Below are positions 34,856-44,579 of a stretch of DNA of 64,000 nt, piece by piece. Position 1 is the stretch's first letter; every line of letters begins with the position of its first letter. The position numbers were made by a program, and so were the translations under genes. This stretch comes from Solibacillus merdavium (lineage in GTDB: Bacteria; Bacillota; Bacilli; Bacillales_A; Planococcaceae), in assembly GCF_014836935.1 (NCBI RefSeq), contig NZ_JACSPW010000001.1:554857-618856 (forward strand). Reading direction: 5' to 3'. A model generated the notes under the pieces. That model was given only the letters and a program-made list of their open reading frames with translations, ran no database searches and was not told the origin of the DNA.

Positions 34856-35566
34856 ATGGCAAAAGAAGATTACCGAGAGAAGGTAGAAGAGCATCGCCAA
34901 GAGATTGACCTACATAACGAGTCAGGTTCAAAAGCGTCGCGTGTTAGCAGACACGGAAAAAAGAGTGCCAAAAAACCATCAAACCCAATGATGACAGTCT
35001 TAACGGTTGTCTTAATTTTTATTCCTTTAACAATTTTAGGGTACGTATGGCTTCTATATGAACCAAGCACATCTGCAAAAGAAGGCGCAAGTGGCGGTGG
35101 GCAGGAAAATTTAGTAGAAATTCAAAAGCAAAATCCGCAAACTCCTGCCTCTATTAGCAGCGATGATGATAAAGAAGAAACAGACACTGAAAAAGCATCT
35201 GAAAATGCCAAAGTCGATGATGAAAAGGCAGAAAAAGAGAGCTTAGCAGCGGAAGAAGCAAAAAAGGCAGAAGAAAAATTAGCTAAGGCAAAAGCAGAAA
35301 AAGATACTGCAGAAGCCAAAAAAGCCGAAGAAGCGCAAAAAGTTGCTGCTGCAAAAGCAAAAGAGCTTGAGGAAAAGAAAAAAGCACAAGAAGCAGCTAA
35401 AGCTGAGCAAAAAACACATACAGTTTCTTCATCGGACAACTTATATCGAATTGCGTTAAAGTACTACGGTAACGGTAGCCCTGCATATATTGAAAAAATA
35501 AAAGCTGCCAACAATTTATCATCTGATAGTATTTCAGCTGGGCAAGTTTTAGTAATAGTTCCATAA
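34856..35566 (+). CDS. ypbE: YpbE-like LysM domain membrane protein
   Basis: 236 aa: cytoplasmic N-terminus (1-45), one TM helix (about 46-68, MTVLTVVLIFIPLTILGYVW), a long Lys/Glu/Ala-rich extracellular coiled coil (about 105-185), and a C-terminal LysM domain (about 188-235, HTVSSSDNLYRIALKYYG) that binds peptidoglycan. GGAGGGG is 8 bases before ATG 34856, preferred over GTG 34847. Position after recQ matches B. subtilis ypbE. The repeated AKAEKD/AEEAKK coiled coil probably spans the wall. Confidence 0.88.
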   Translation: MAKEDYREKVEEHRQEIDLHNESGSKASRVSRHGKKSAKKPSNPMMTVLTVVLIFIPLTILGYVWLLYEPSTSAKEGASGGGQENLVEIQKQNPQTPASISSDDDKEETDTEKASENAKVDDEKAEKESLAAEEAKKAEEKLAKAKAEKDTAEAKKAEEAQKVAAAKAKELEEKKKAQEAAKAEQKTHTVSSSDNLYRIALKYYGNGSPAYIEKIKAANNLSSDSISAGQVLVIVP

Positions 35567-35597
35567 GAGCAGTAAAACATTTCGTATATCGATATGT

Positions 35598-35634
35598 AAA
35601 AAGACGATCCGTTTTGGCGCTCGTCTTTTTATTT
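35598..35634 (+). terminator. Terminator after ypbE
   Basis: Perfect 10-bp stem (35598-35607 with 35621-35630) within a T-rich end. Confidence 0.87.
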
Positions 35635-35699
35635 GTTAAGAAAACGTTGAAAATGGATAATGTATAAACAGTATTTGCTTTTATATTGGAGGATGGCGC

Positions 35700-36458
35700 A
35701 TGGTTTTTATTGGTATAATCGGGAGTATTTGTATTGTATTGCTGCTTTTTATGTATATGCAGGCACATGAAAATAACCTTCGTATGCATGAAGTACATAC
35801 AATCGGTAAACAACAGGAGAAGGTTCATATATTTTTTATTTCCGATACACATGCTCGCAAAATTGATGACACGATGATTACATCGATAAACAAAAGAGTA
35901 AGTGCTGTCATAATTGGCGGAGACTTTGTAGATCGCCGTACAACTGAAGAAACTTTGCTTCATAATATAAGACTCATCAAGCAACTCGGGCCAACCTATT
36001 TTATATGGGGGAATAATGATGTAGAATTTGGGGAACATAAGCTTCGCCAAATATTAGCAAAGCACGAAATTAGTATACTTGAAAATGAATCAATAAAACT
36101 GGAAAACGAAAATGAGTTAACGATCAGCGCGGTTTCCTATCGACCAGGAGAAGGAAATATTCAACGTGCGATTGAACAGTGTGAGGAATCGCAGACAGTA
36201 TTTATTGCTCACAACCCAGAGTTATTTAAAAAAATCCATCATAAATTCCAACCAATACTTAGTATTGCTGGACATTTGCACGGAGGCCAAATTCGGTTGG
36301 GAAAATTGGGATTCCAACCGCATGGATATTTCAAAAAGATTCGTAACCGCTATGAACTAGTAAGCAACGGCTATGGTACTACTCTATTACCATTGCGATT
36401 CGGTGCAAAGCCTGAGTGCCATTTAATAGAAATAAATTTCAAAGAGAAGTCCTCGTAA
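35700..36458 (+). CDS. ypbG: YpbG-like metallophosphoesterase
   Basis: 252-aa calcineurin-like phosphoesterase with an N-terminal TM helix (about 2-22). The metal-site motifs appear in order: FISDTHARKID (D-x-H), GGDFVDR (GD-x-x-DR), GNND (GNHD with N for H), and GHLHGGQIR (GH-x-H). The H-to-N change in GNND also occurs in some YpbG/YkuE-type members. Probable hydrolysis of phosphoesters at the membrane; the substrate is unknown. GGAGG precedes the ATG. Confidence 0.88.
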   Translation: MVFIGIIGSICIVLLLFMYMQAHENNLRMHEVHTIGKQQEKVHIFFISDTHARKIDDTMITSINKRVSAVIIGGDFVDRRTTEETLLHNIRLIKQLGPTYFIWGNNDVEFGEHKLRQILAKHEISILENESIKLENENELTISAVSYRPGEGNIQRAIEQCEESQTVFIAHNPELFKKIHHKFQPILSIAGHLHGGQIRLGKLGFQPHGYFKKIRNRYELVSNGYGTTLLPLRFGAKPECHLIEINFKEKSS

Positions 36459-36512
36459 AATAAGAAAGAGCAATATAATAAGGTTATTGTATTTGATTAA
36501 GGAGCTGTTACT

Positions 36513-37487
36513 ATGCAAAAGGTAGATGCAATCATTGTCGGTGGAGGTCCATGTGGATTATCAGCAGCGATTGAACTACAAAATATCGGACTGTCACCAC
36601 TTGTAATTGAAAAGGGAAATATCGTCAATGCAATATACAACTATCCGACACATCAAACATTTTTCAGTACAAGCGAGAAGTTAGCTATTGGCGATGTGCC
36701 ATTTATTATTGAAGAACGAAAGCCAAAGCGTAATCAGGCACTAGTCTATTATCGTGAAGTGGTGAAAGCTAAAAAAATTCAAGTCAATCGATTTGAAATG
36801 GTGAAAAGTGTAGAAAAAACAAATGATTTTTTTACCGTACAAACAGATAAAGATATTTATGAAACACCTTATGTAGTTATTGCTACAGGATATTATGATC
36901 ATCCGAACTATTTAAATATTCCGGGTGAGGACTTGCCGAAAGTTCATCATTATTTTAAAGAAGGTCATCCTTTTTTTGATTTAAAGGTTCTCGTTATTGG
37001 AGGCAAAAATTCAGCGATCGATGCTGCGCTGGAGCTTAACAAAGCAGGGGCACATGTAACGGTCATTTATAGAGGCAATGATTATTCACCAAGCATTAAG
37101 CCATGGGTACTACCGGAATTTTTGGGGCTTGTTCGCGAAGGTGAAATTACGATGCATTTTAATACAGAAGTAAAGGAAATCCGTGAGACAGAAGTAATTT
37201 TAGATATAGAAGGAGTTACCGAAACAGTAGGCAACGATATTGTCTTTGCAATGACTGGCTATCATCCGGACCACCGATTTATTCGTGCAATGGGTGTTCA
37301 TATTGATAATGAAACAGGCAGACCTTCTTTTAATCCCGAAACGATGGAAACGAATATCGAAAATTTGTTCATTGCCGGAGTTATAGCAGCAGGCAATAAT
37401 GCAAATGAGATTTTTATTGAAAATGGTCGCTTCCATGGAGGGTTAATCGCAAAAAATATTGCACACGAAAAATTACATAAGGGGTGA
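36513..37487 (+). CDS. ypdA: YpdA bacillithiol disulfide reductase
   Basis: 324-aa FAD/NADPH-dependent flavoprotein (Bdr) that reduces bacillithiol disulfide, the redox buffer of Firmicutes. FAD-binding GGGPCGLSAA (about 9-18), NADPH-binding GGKNSAIDAALEL (about 168-180) and the late FAD motif NLFIAGVIAAG are all present. The single cysteine in GGGPCG is the conserved one. The stop overlaps the ansA ribosome site, so the two are coupled. Confidence 0.93.
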   Translation: MQKVDAIIVGGGPCGLSAAIELQNIGLSPLVIEKGNIVNAIYNYPTHQTFFSTSEKLAIGDVPFIIEERKPKRNQALVYYREVVKAKKIQVNRFEMVKSVEKTNDFFTVQTDKDIYETPYVVIATGYYDHPNYLNIPGEDLPKVHHYFKEGHPFFDLKVLVIGGKNSAIDAALELNKAGAHVTVIYRGNDYSPSIKPWVLPEFLGLVREGEITMHFNTEVKEIRETEVILDIEGVTETVGNDIVFAMTGYHPDHRFIRAMGVHIDNETGRPSFNPETMETNIENLFIAGVIAAGNNANEIFIENGRFHGGLIAKNIAHEKLHKG

Positions 37488-37492
37488 ATTTT

Positions 37493-38458
37493 TTGAAGAA
37501 AAAAGTAGTGCTAATCACAACAGGTGGAACTATTGCCAGTACGCGAAACGATAAAAATAAGCTAGAATCCGGTAAGCTTGATGGACAGGCTATTTTATCG
37601 ATGTGCCAGCTTGAAAATGATATCGATATTGAATTAATTGATTTATATCAAATCCCGTCAATGCATATGACATTTGAAAATTTAAATCACTTGAACAAAA
37701 CAATTACAAAAGTTTTTCAAGATCCTTCTGTAAGTGGAATTGTGGTGACACACGGAACAGACAGTCTAGAGGAAACTGCATATTTTTTAGAGCTGACATT
37801 ACATGATGAGCGTCCGGTTATTGTGACAGGATCCCAAAAGTCTCCTGGGGACATCGGAACGGACGTCTATTCTAATCTACGGAATTCCTTATTGGTGGCA
37901 TCAAGTGATGAGGCAAAAAATATTGGTATTTGTGTAGTATTTAATGAAAAGATTTTGCATTCAAAATATGTAAAGAAAACCCACTCTTCAAGCATTAATG
38001 GGTTTGGTGCAATTGGTTACGGTATGTTAGGCTTTATTGATAATGATGAGGTTGTAATTTACCAAAAGCCAACGCATAAAGAAGTGTATACGATAAAAGA
38101 AAATTACCCTACTGTAGAAATCGTATTTGCATATTTAGGAGCTAGCTCTATTATTTTAGATGCTCTTTATGAAGCGGATATTGATGGGGTGATTCTTGTT
38201 GGTGCAGGACGTGGTCAAGTTGCACCGCAAATGATGGGTGCAATCGAAAAACTTTGCCAAAAAGGGTCAAAGGTCGTTCTGACAACATCAACAGAGGAAG
38301 GGCGCGTATTCCCTACATATGATTATTATAGTAGTGCCAATAACCTGAAAGATACTGGTGTTATTATGGGGGGCGACTTTGATCCGAAAAAAGCTCGTTT
38401 AAAGCTACTATTAATGCTCGCAAATGGCGATACAAATTATGCTTCTTTTATGCAATGA
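37493..38458 (+). CDS. ansA: L-asparaginase type I
   Basis: 321-aa cytoplasmic asparaginase converting asparagine to aspartate and ammonia. Catalytic T13 is in TTGGTIAS, the second triad block is THGTDSLEE (T89, D90), and a conserved lysine follows. The TTG start at 37493 sits 6 bases after GGGGTGA; the frame's earlier GTG (37484) lies inside that ribosome site. It is close-coupled with ypdA, and a terminator follows. Confidence 0.94.
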   Translation: MKKKVVLITTGGTIASTRNDKNKLESGKLDGQAILSMCQLENDIDIELIDLYQIPSMHMTFENLNHLNKTITKVFQDPSVSGIVVTHGTDSLEETAYFLELTLHDERPVIVTGSQKSPGDIGTDVYSNLRNSLLVASSDEAKNIGICVVFNEKILHSKYVKKTHSSSINGFGAIGYGMLGFIDNDEVVIYQKPTHKEVYTIKENYPTVEIVFAYLGASSIILDALYEADIDGVILVGAGRGQVAPQMMGAIEKLCQKGSKVVLTTSTEEGRVFPTYDYYSSANNLKDTGVIMGGDFDPKKARLKLLLMLANGDTNYASFMQ

Positions 38459-38463
38459 TATTT

Positions 38464-38491
38464 AAAACTCGGTCAGAAATTACCGAGTTTT
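38464..38491 (+). terminator. Terminator after ansA
   Basis: AAAACTCGGT/ACCGAGTTTT (38464-38473, 38482-38491). Confidence 0.8.
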
Positions 38492-38585
38492 AATCGTTTT
38501 TATACAAATATTGGATAATGATAACTGTGAATAAATAAATAGTGCTATACTATTTAGAAGTTAAGAATCGAAAGGAGCCGGGCAC

Positions 38586-39260
38586 ATGTTTATAGTTTTA
38601 TCTGCAGCAATTGCGCCGGGTCTAGCCCTTTTAAGCTACTTTTATTTACGAAATGAAATGGATACAGAGCCGCGGCGTACATTATTTCAATCGTTTATTT
38701 ATGGAGCAATTATTACGTTCCCCATTTTATTCTTACAATTCGTTTTAAAAGAAGAGGAAACATTTACGAATCCTTTTTTTATTAATGTTATTTTTACGAG
38801 TTCGATTGAAGAGTTGGTAAAATGGCTCATAATTCTAGCTGTTATTTTACGGCACGTCGAATTTGATGATCCGTACGATGGTATTTTATATGGCGCAGCC
38901 GTATCACTAGGGTTTGCCACTGTGGAAAATGTGATTTTTTTGTTATCTTTTGGTGTGGACCAGGCGTTCATGCGTGCACTATTACCTGTTTCAAGTCATG
39001 CTTTGTTTGGCGTGGTTATGGGATACTATTACGGGAAAGGGAAGTTTTCAAGCGAAACAATCAAGAAAAAATATATTGCACTCGCTTTATTTGCACCAAT
39101 TGGACTTCACATTATATATAACTCGATATTATTGTTGGAAGAGTATTTCATGTATGCAATGTTGCCATTTATGCTATTCCTTTGGACGTTTGCATTACGC
39201 AAAGTCAAACAAGCGCATGAGCATTTAATAGATCACTTATCCCAAAGCGGTGATACATAA
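38586..39260 (+). CDS. prsW: Site-1 intramembrane-associated protease PrsW
   Basis: 224-aa membrane protease with about seven TM helices. Conserved residues E75, E76 and K79 (SSIEELVKW), and later a histidine in PVSSHALFG, match the PrsW/CPBP-like glutamate-protease class. In B. subtilis it cleaves RsiW to activate sigma-W after envelope stress; here it could also act on other anti-sigma factors. It stands between ansA and sleB as in Bacillus. GAAAGGAG precedes the ATG. Confidence 0.92.
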   Translation: MFIVLSAAIAPGLALLSYFYLRNEMDTEPRRTLFQSFIYGAIITFPILFLQFVLKEEETFTNPFFINVIFTSSIEELVKWLIILAVILRHVEFDDPYDGILYGAAVSLGFATVENVIFLLSFGVDQAFMRALLPVSSHALFGVVMGYYYGKGKFSSETIKKKYIALALFAPIGLHIIYNSILLLEEYFMYAMLPFMLFLWTFALRKVKQAHEHLIDHLSQSGDT

Positions 39261-39262
39261 TA

Positions 39263-39299
39263 GGTTTGATACAGATTTTTTTGTATCAGACCTTTTTTG
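39263..39299 (+). terminator. Terminator after prsW
   Basis: TGATACA/TGTATCA core stem with flanking GGT/ACC and TTTTTT. Confidence 0.82.
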
Positions 39300-39346
39300 T
39301 TGCGCGTAGAAGTTCTCTATTTTATATACCAAATATATTTTTCGAA

Positions 39347-39376
39347 TGTATAAACTTTTTAATTAACTCCATCCTA
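39347..39376 (+). promoter_or_regulatory. Sigma-G-like promoter of sleB-ypeB
   Basis: TGTATA (39347-39352), a 17-base spacer and CATCCTA (39370-39376) resemble the forespore sigma-G consensus (TGAATA / CATACTA). sleB-ypeB is a known sigma-G operon in Bacillus. Confidence 0.65.
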
Positions 39377-39393
39377 CTAAAAAAGGAGTGGAA

Positions 39394-40209
39394 ATGTCAT
39401 TGAAAAAGATTGTATTATTCATACTCATTTTGTCAGGTAGCTTTGCGAGTCATACAATTGCATTTTCAGATCAAGAAGTGCAGCGTGGTGCTTTTGGGGA
39501 TGATGTGGTTGAACTACAGGCACGATTACAATATTTAAGCTTTTATCATGGCAAAATTGACGGGAAATTTGGATATGGAACGTATTGGGCTCTGCGTAAT
39601 TTCCAGGAACAATATGGACTTCCGGTAGACGGAATCGCAGGTCAAAAAACGAAAGAAAAGCTTGTAAATAACTCTGATTTTGATCGAGCTTTTGTGCATG
39701 AGCAAATTAATGCCGGAAATCAGTTTACGTACTATGGAGGTATACCTCTGAAAGACCAAGTGAAAAAGAGCGGTACAGCTGCAGGAACAGGCTCGAACAA
39801 GGAGTCTGGAAAAGGATCTAATTTGACGGATTCAATGCAATTACCACCAGGATATTCGGAACAGGATTTGCAAATATTGGCTAATGCTGTTTACGGAGAA
39901 GCACGGGGTGAGCCATATGAAGGACAAGTCGCTGTAGCAGCGGTAATTTTAAACCGATTGGAATCTCCAGAGTTTCCGGATACAATTTCGGAAATTATAT
40001 TCCAGCCTTTAGCTTTTACAGCAGTAGCAGATGGACAAATTTGGCTTACTCCAAATGAGCGTGCTAAACAGGCTGTTCTCGATGCAATTAATGGCTGGGA
40101 TCCGTCTGAAAACGCTCTTTACTATTTCAATCCTGTAACAGCGACAAGTAAATGGATATGGTCAAGACCACAAATTAAACAAATCGGCGAACATATATTT
40201 TGCTTATAA
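39394..40209 (+). CDS. sleB: Spore cortex-lytic enzyme SleB
   Basis: 271-aa exported enzyme: signal peptide (about 1-24), a peptidoglycan-binding domain (about 28-92: RGAFGDDVVELQARLQYL, FGYGTYWALRNFQEQYG), a Gly/Ser-rich linker and a C-terminal lytic transglycosylase domain (about 155-271: ANAVYGEARGEPYEGQVAVA, with catalytic E in GEARGE). It degrades spore cortex muramic-lactam peptidoglycan during germination. AAAGGAG precedes ATG 39394. Forms an operon with ypeB, 13 bases downstream. Confidence 0.95.
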   Translation: MSLKKIVLFILILSGSFASHTIAFSDQEVQRGAFGDDVVELQARLQYLSFYHGKIDGKFGYGTYWALRNFQEQYGLPVDGIAGQKTKEKLVNNSDFDRAFVHEQINAGNQFTYYGGIPLKDQVKKSGTAAGTGSNKESGKGSNLTDSMQLPPGYSEQDLQILANAVYGEARGEPYEGQVAVAAVILNRLESPEFPDTISEIIFQPLAFTAVADGQIWLTPNERAKQAVLDAINGWDPSENALYYFNPVTATSKWIWSRPQIKQIGEHIFCL

Positions 40210-40222
40210 AAGGGTGTGAAAC

Positions 40223-41506
40223 ATGAGAAACTTTGCTTATTTATTAGGTTTATTCATCGTCATATTGGGATTTGTCTCATTTGATTTATTTACTCAAAAT
40301 AAACAGCTTGAACGTTCGGTTTTTGCAGCCCAAACAAGAGATTTGTCTGCAGCAACTGAAAAATTATCAACATTACATTCAACAGTCGAGCAATCTTTAC
40401 TATTTCAAGATGAAAAAGCGTTGAATAATGAATTAGATTCGATTTGGCGCATGAGCAGTGATTTAAGAAAGTCTGTAGCCAATTTGCCGATACAGCCGGA
40501 AGTTCAAAATGAATGGATGCGCTATTTAGGGAGAATCGGTGATAATGCAAAGCAAGCAGCACAAACGGGAGATTATGAAAATTGGCGCAATAAAATGACT
40601 ACCGTTGCAGCCAATTTACATGCATTTGCAGAAGAGTGGAATACAGCAACAGTAGCATTTTATGAAAATGATGGTGACATGAAAAAATGGTCGACAAACC
40701 ATACAACAGATTTAAGTGAATCACCATTTATGAATGTTTCCAAACAACTAAAAACATATAATGAAACCGATTTCCCTTTAACTGCAAGTGAGTCAGATTA
40801 TGAAAAAAAGCGAGACTTACAACATATAAAGGATGAAAAAATCACAAAAAGTGAGGCAATAAAGAAATTCAAAAACTTCTTCCCGAATATTGATGATGCA
40901 CTTGTTACGGTCACAAAAAGCAGCGATGATGCCCCATATCCTTTTTATCATATCCAGTATATCCATGGTTCGAAAATTGGTTATGCCGATATAACAGAAA
41001 ATGGCGGTCATCTTCTCTCGTTTTTACTTGAAAGACCAGTGAAAAAACATCCACTATCACATGAGGAGATTTTGAATACTGCCGAAAGATTTATGAAAAA
41101 AGTCGGTTATTCCGACGTGAAACTTTCCGAATCAAGAGAAAACCATGAAGCATGGCATTTCGTATTTTCTAGAGTACATGGTGAAGATGAAGCGCTAGTA
41201 TATCCAGACAGTATTCAGGTGAAAGTAGCAAAAGACAATGCGGAAATTTTAGGGGTCAATGCTATGGAATATATACAGGAGGAAAAAATAACGGCTCAGG
41301 GTGAAGTACCAATCGATTGGGAGGAGTTCTTTTCCGACCAGGTTTCTGTAGAGGAAATGAAAAAAATCTATACAGCTAACAAAAATCTGCAGCTGCGCAA
41401 ATGTTATGAAGTAATTGCAAGGCTAAATAATCAATCCAACGATACTTTTCGTATTGTAATCGATGCAGAAACGCATGAAGTAATAAAAAATGAAAAGCTA
41501 AATTAA
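40223..41506 (+). CDS. ypeB: Germination protein YpeB
   Basis: 427-aa spore protein required for SleB stability and localisation. An N-terminal TM/signal helix (about 4-22) is followed by a helical domain (about 30-190) and C-terminal PepSY-like repeats (about 205-425, e.g. KSEAIKKFKNFFPNIDDALV, HEEILNTAERFMKKVGYSDV). The cortex enzyme and YpeB depend on each other in Bacillus, and both are made in the forespore from the sigma-G promoter upstream of sleB. Confidence 0.93.
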   Translation: MRNFAYLLGLFIVILGFVSFDLFTQNKQLERSVFAAQTRDLSAATEKLSTLHSTVEQSLLFQDEKALNNELDSIWRMSSDLRKSVANLPIQPEVQNEWMRYLGRIGDNAKQAAQTGDYENWRNKMTTVAANLHAFAEEWNTATVAFYENDGDMKKWSTNHTTDLSESPFMNVSKQLKTYNETDFPLTASESDYEKKRDLQHIKDEKITKSEAIKKFKNFFPNIDDALVTVTKSSDDAPYPFYHIQYIHGSKIGYADITENGGHLLSFLLERPVKKHPLSHEEILNTAERFMKKVGYSDVKLSESRENHEAWHFVFSRVHGEDEALVYPDSIQVKVAKDNAEILGVNAMEYIQEEKITAQGEVPIDWEEFFSDQVSVEEMKKIYTANKNLQLRKCYEVIARLNNQSNDTFRIVIDAETHEVIKNEKLN

Positions 41507-41589
41507 TTAACCAATTGTAAAAATATAGCTAATTTTCCTTTCCCGTGAGATAATGGATTATCATTATATTTGTAACGGAGAGAGAAAAA

Positions 41590-42240
41590 ATGGAACTTAA
41601 AATTGGAACACAATTAACATTAGAACCAACATATACGGAAAAAATTGAAAAATTCAAATGTCGTATTGTAGAAAAACAAAACAATATGATTTATATTGAT
41701 TATCCGATTAATGTAGCAACGAAGAAAACAGCTTTTTTAATAGATGGTGCACAATTTCGAGTAACATTCAGTAGCGATATGGATACCTATTCTTTTAACA
41801 CGGAAGTTTTAGGGCGTAAAGGCGGGGATGTACAGATGATCATCCTCGCACATCCTGCTGCTGATGAATTCATAAAAATTCAACGTCGACAATATGTTCG
41901 TGTCGAAACACCTGTAGATATTGCAGTGGAGCATAAAGGACAGAAATTCCAGCTCGTTGCTGATGATATTAGCGCGGGCGGCAGTTTAATTCGGTTAAAA
42001 ACCCCAGTGAATTTTAATGAAGGTGACACGGTAAATTCTTTAATCGTGCTACCGTTTGTAAATGGAGAGATCCGGTACGTTGAGACAAACTCTGAAGTAG
42101 TCAAAATTTTCGAGCGGGATGGAATTCTAGTGGCGTCATTACAATTTGCAGATACCGAGGATTTTGATAAACAACAAATTGTGCGCTTCTGCTTTGAGCG
42201 TCAAGTGTTAATCAGGAAAAAAGAATTGAACGAAATATAA
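41590..42240 (+). CDS. ypfA: YpfA/DgrA PilZ domain c-di-GMP receptor
   Basis: 216 aa: N-terminal YcgR-like flagellar-brake domain (about 5-90) and a C-terminal PilZ domain (about 95-205) with the c-di-GMP-binding arginines in RRQYVRVETPVDIAV and the DDISAGGSLIRL motif. In B. subtilis this protein inhibits motility when c-di-GMP is high by acting on MotA. It is monocistronic, between ypeB and cmk, ending at a strong terminator. Confidence 0.92.
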   Translation: MELKIGTQLTLEPTYTEKIEKFKCRIVEKQNNMIYIDYPINVATKKTAFLIDGAQFRVTFSSDMDTYSFNTEVLGRKGGDVQMIILAHPAADEFIKIQRRQYVRVETPVDIAVEHKGQKFQLVADDISAGGSLIRLKTPVNFNEGDTVNSLIVLPFVNGEIRYVETNSEVVKIFERDGILVASLQFADTEDFDKQQIVRFCFERQVLIRKKELNEI

Positions 42241-42252
42241 TAAGCAATGTGA

Positions 42253-42289
42253 AGATCTAAAAAGTATCCCACTTTTTAGATCTTTTTTA
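42253..42289 (+). terminator. Terminator after ypfA
   Basis: Perfect 13-bp stem (42253-42265 with 42271-42283), then TTTTTT. Confidence 0.9.
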
Positions 42290-42409
42290 AATATATATTT
42301 GCCTTTTTTATAAAATCGCGAAAAAAATTCTAAGTAAAAATTAGATTGAAATGAAGGTAAATATTTTTCAGGTTATGATACAATAACTACGGAAAGTAGG
42401 GATTTAATT

Positions 42410-43084
42410 ATGGTTAAAAAAATTCAAATTGCAATTGATGGTCCAGCAGGGGCAGGTAAAAGTACAATTGCAAAAATAGTGGCCGAGGCACTTCAATTTA
42501 CGTATATCGATACAGGAGCAATGTATCGAGCTGTTACGTATAAAGCATTGAATGAAAACATACAATTACATGACGCAAAGTCTATAGAAACAATGCTGCA
42601 AAACACAGCAATAACACTAAAGCCATCAGAGCAGGGGCAAATTGTTTTTGTAGATGGACAAAATGTGTCTGAAGCAATCCGTTCAAATGAGGTAACTGCA
42701 AATGTTTCGGAAGTCGCGGCACATGCGAATATTCGTGAAATATTGGTCTCAATGCAACAAAGGCTGGCAGCAGATGGTGGAGTTGTAATGGATGGACGAG
42801 ATATTGCAACACATGTATTAAAAGATGCAGAGCTTAAAATCTTCATGTCGGCAACTGTTGAAGAACGAGCACGCCGTCGCTTCCTTGATAATGAACGACG
42901 AGGAATCCCTTCTACAATTGAAACATTGCAACAGGAAATCGCACTCCGGGACAAGCTAGACAGCGAACGTGAAGCATCACCACTTATCCAGGCAGAAGAT
43001 GCACTATTTTTAGATACAACACATTTATCAATTGAAGAAGCTGCACAGGAAATTATAGATTTAGCACAGCGAAAAATGAGCTAA
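42410..43084 (+). CDS. cmk: Cytidylate kinase
   Basis: 224-aa (d)CMP kinase. P-loop IDGPAGAGKST (about 8-18), substrate-binding YIDTGAMYRA and the DGRDIATHVL and ERARRRFLDNERRG regions are complete. It phosphorylates CMP and dCMP for nucleic-acid and lipid precursor synthesis. It precedes ypfD, as throughout the Firmicutes. Confidence 0.96.
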   Translation: MVKKIQIAIDGPAGAGKSTIAKIVAEALQFTYIDTGAMYRAVTYKALNENIQLHDAKSIETMLQNTAITLKPSEQGQIVFVDGQNVSEAIRSNEVTANVSEVAAHANIREILVSMQQRLAADGGVVMDGRDIATHVLKDAELKIFMSATVEERARRRFLDNERRGIPSTIETLQQEIALRDKLDSEREASPLIQAEDALFLDTTHLSIEEAAQEIIDLAQRKMS

Positions 43085-43198
43085 ATTATATGGTTATCCT
43101 TTGTAACGCATGAAATTTCTGAAAATAAAGGGTTATTTTTTGTCTTTGTTGAACATTTGGAATAAAATAAAGGTGGATAATGCGAAGGAGGGCTACAT

Positions 43199-44344
43199 AT
43201 GTCTGAGGAAATGAATTTAGGGTTAAACCAAAAATTTCAAGAAGGAGATATTGTGAAAGGTGTTGCTGTACAAGTTGAAGAGAAGTCAGTGACAGTTTCT
43301 ATCGAGGGGGCACCTTTTGATGGAATTATACCTATTAGCGAACTTTCAAGCTTACACATTGAAAAAGCTTCCGATATAGTTTCAGTTGGAGATCAGCTTG
43401 AGCTAATGATTACGAAAGTTGAGGAAGAAAATTTTGTTTTATCAAAGCGAAAAGTCGATGCACTTCAAGCATGGGATAAGCTAAAAGTGAAATTCGAATC
43501 CGGGGAAATTTTCGAAGCGGAAATAAAAGATGTTGTAAAAGGCGGACTTGTCGTAGATTTAGGCGTTCGTGGTTTCGTTCCCGCATCACTGGTAGAGGAT
43601 TACTTTGTAGAAGATTTTGAAGACTATAAAGGAAAGACTTTACGATTAAAAATTACAGAATTAGATAAAGACAAAGGTCGACTTATTTTATCTCATCGTG
43701 CGGTACTTGAGGAAGAAAAGGCTTCGAAAAAGCAACAGGTTATTCAAAACATCAATCAAGGCGATGTATTGGAAGGCACGGTGCAACGTTTAGCAAAATT
43801 CGGTGCTTTTATTGATTTAGGCGGCATTGACGGCTTAGTCCATATTTCGCAAGTTGCTCATGAGCATGTAGAAGATATTTCTACCGTTTTACAGGAAGGA
43901 CAACCTGTAAAGGTTAAAGTCCTGTCAGTTGATATTCAAAATGAGCGTGTATCGCTATCGATTAAGGATACATTGCCTGGTCCATGGACAAACATTACGG
44001 AAAAGGCTGCAAAGGGTTCTGTATTAACAGGTACTGTTAAGCGTCTTGTTACGTTTGGTGCGTTCGTTGAAGTATTCCCGGGTGTAGAGGGACTAGTTCA
44101 TATTTCTCAAATTTCACACAAGCATATTAATACACCACATGAAGCATTAAAAGATGGACAAGAAGTGGAAGTTAAGGTGCTAGAAGTGAATGCTGATGAA
44201 AAACGTCTTGCTTTAAGTATTAAAGCATTACAGGAAGATTCAGCTGCAGAAGAAGATTTCGATTATGAGCTTCCGGAAGAAAATAAAGGCTTCTCATTCA
44301 GCGACGTGATCGGTGACCAATTAAAGGGTTTTAATAAAAATTAA
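43199..44344 (+). CDS. ypfD: S1-domain RNA-binding protein YpfD (RpsA-like)
   Basis: 381-aa protein with four S1 domains (about 13-82, 100-168, 186-255, 272-341; e.g. [44 protein letters not shown]). Homologous to ribosomal protein S1 but shorter; in low-GC Gram-positives it is not an essential ribosomal protein. AAGGAGGG precedes the ATG. In B. subtilis der/gpsA follow, whereas here the contractile-system cluster begins. Confidence 0.94.
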   Translation: MSEEMNLGLNQKFQEGDIVKGVAVQVEEKSVTVSIEGAPFDGIIPISELSSLHIEKASDIVSVGDQLELMITKVEEENFVLSKRKVDALQAWDKLKVKFESGEIFEAEIKDVVKGGLVVDLGVRGFVPASLVEDYFVEDFEDYKGKTLRLKITELDKDKGRLILSHRAVLEEEKASKKQQVIQNINQGDVLEGTVQRLAKFGAFIDLGGIDGLVHISQVAHEHVEDISTVLQEGQPVKVKVLSVDIQNERVSLSIKDTLPGPWTNITEKAAKGSVLTGTVKRLVTFGAFVEVFPGVEGLVHISQISHKHINTPHEALKDGQEVEVKVLEVNADEKRLALSIKALQEDSAAEEDFDYELPEENKGFSFSDVIGDQLKGFNKN

Positions 44345-44386
44345 CTAAAATAAAGCTTTAGACCAACTTAATCTTAAGCCAACTAA

Positions 44387-44438
44387 AACATCTTTGGAAT
44401 AGGTATGTAACCATACATTATTCTAAAGGTGTTTTTTC
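44387..44438 (+). terminator. Terminator after ypfD
   Basis: 15-bp stem with two G-U pairs (44387-44401 with 44419-44433), then TTTTTT. It separates the conserved block from the downstream cluster. Confidence 0.83.
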
Positions 44439-44485
44439 TATAATTAATTATAAAAGAAAATCATATAATACCCTCCTAAAATTAT

Positions 44486-44518
44486 ATATATTGACAATAT
44501 ATGTGAATTAAATAAAAA
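44486..44518 (+). promoter_or_regulatory. Kinase-gene promoter with palindrome over the -35
   Basis: ATATATTG-A-CAATATAT (44486-44502) is a perfect palindrome that contains the -35 hexamer TTGACA (44491-44496). A weak -10 TAAAAA follows after 16 bases. A repressor bound here would block the promoter (inference). ACAATA/TATTGT half-sites also surround the sheath-gene promoter at 45611-45630. Confidence 0.45.
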
Positions 44519-44579
44519 TTAATCTTGAGTCAGTTTTATATAAATAGTTTGAAAATATAAGGGGAAGGAGGCTAGCTCG

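Noticed and set aside
35397..36050. 217-codon minus-strand frame across ypbE end and ypbG start
   Set aside because: Crosses a terminator and two well-supported + genes; the composition is that of antisense sequence.
42493..42954. 153-codon minus-strand frame inside cmk
   Set aside because: Wholly antisense to intact cytidylate kinase, with the Ser/Cys-rich composition typical of shadows.
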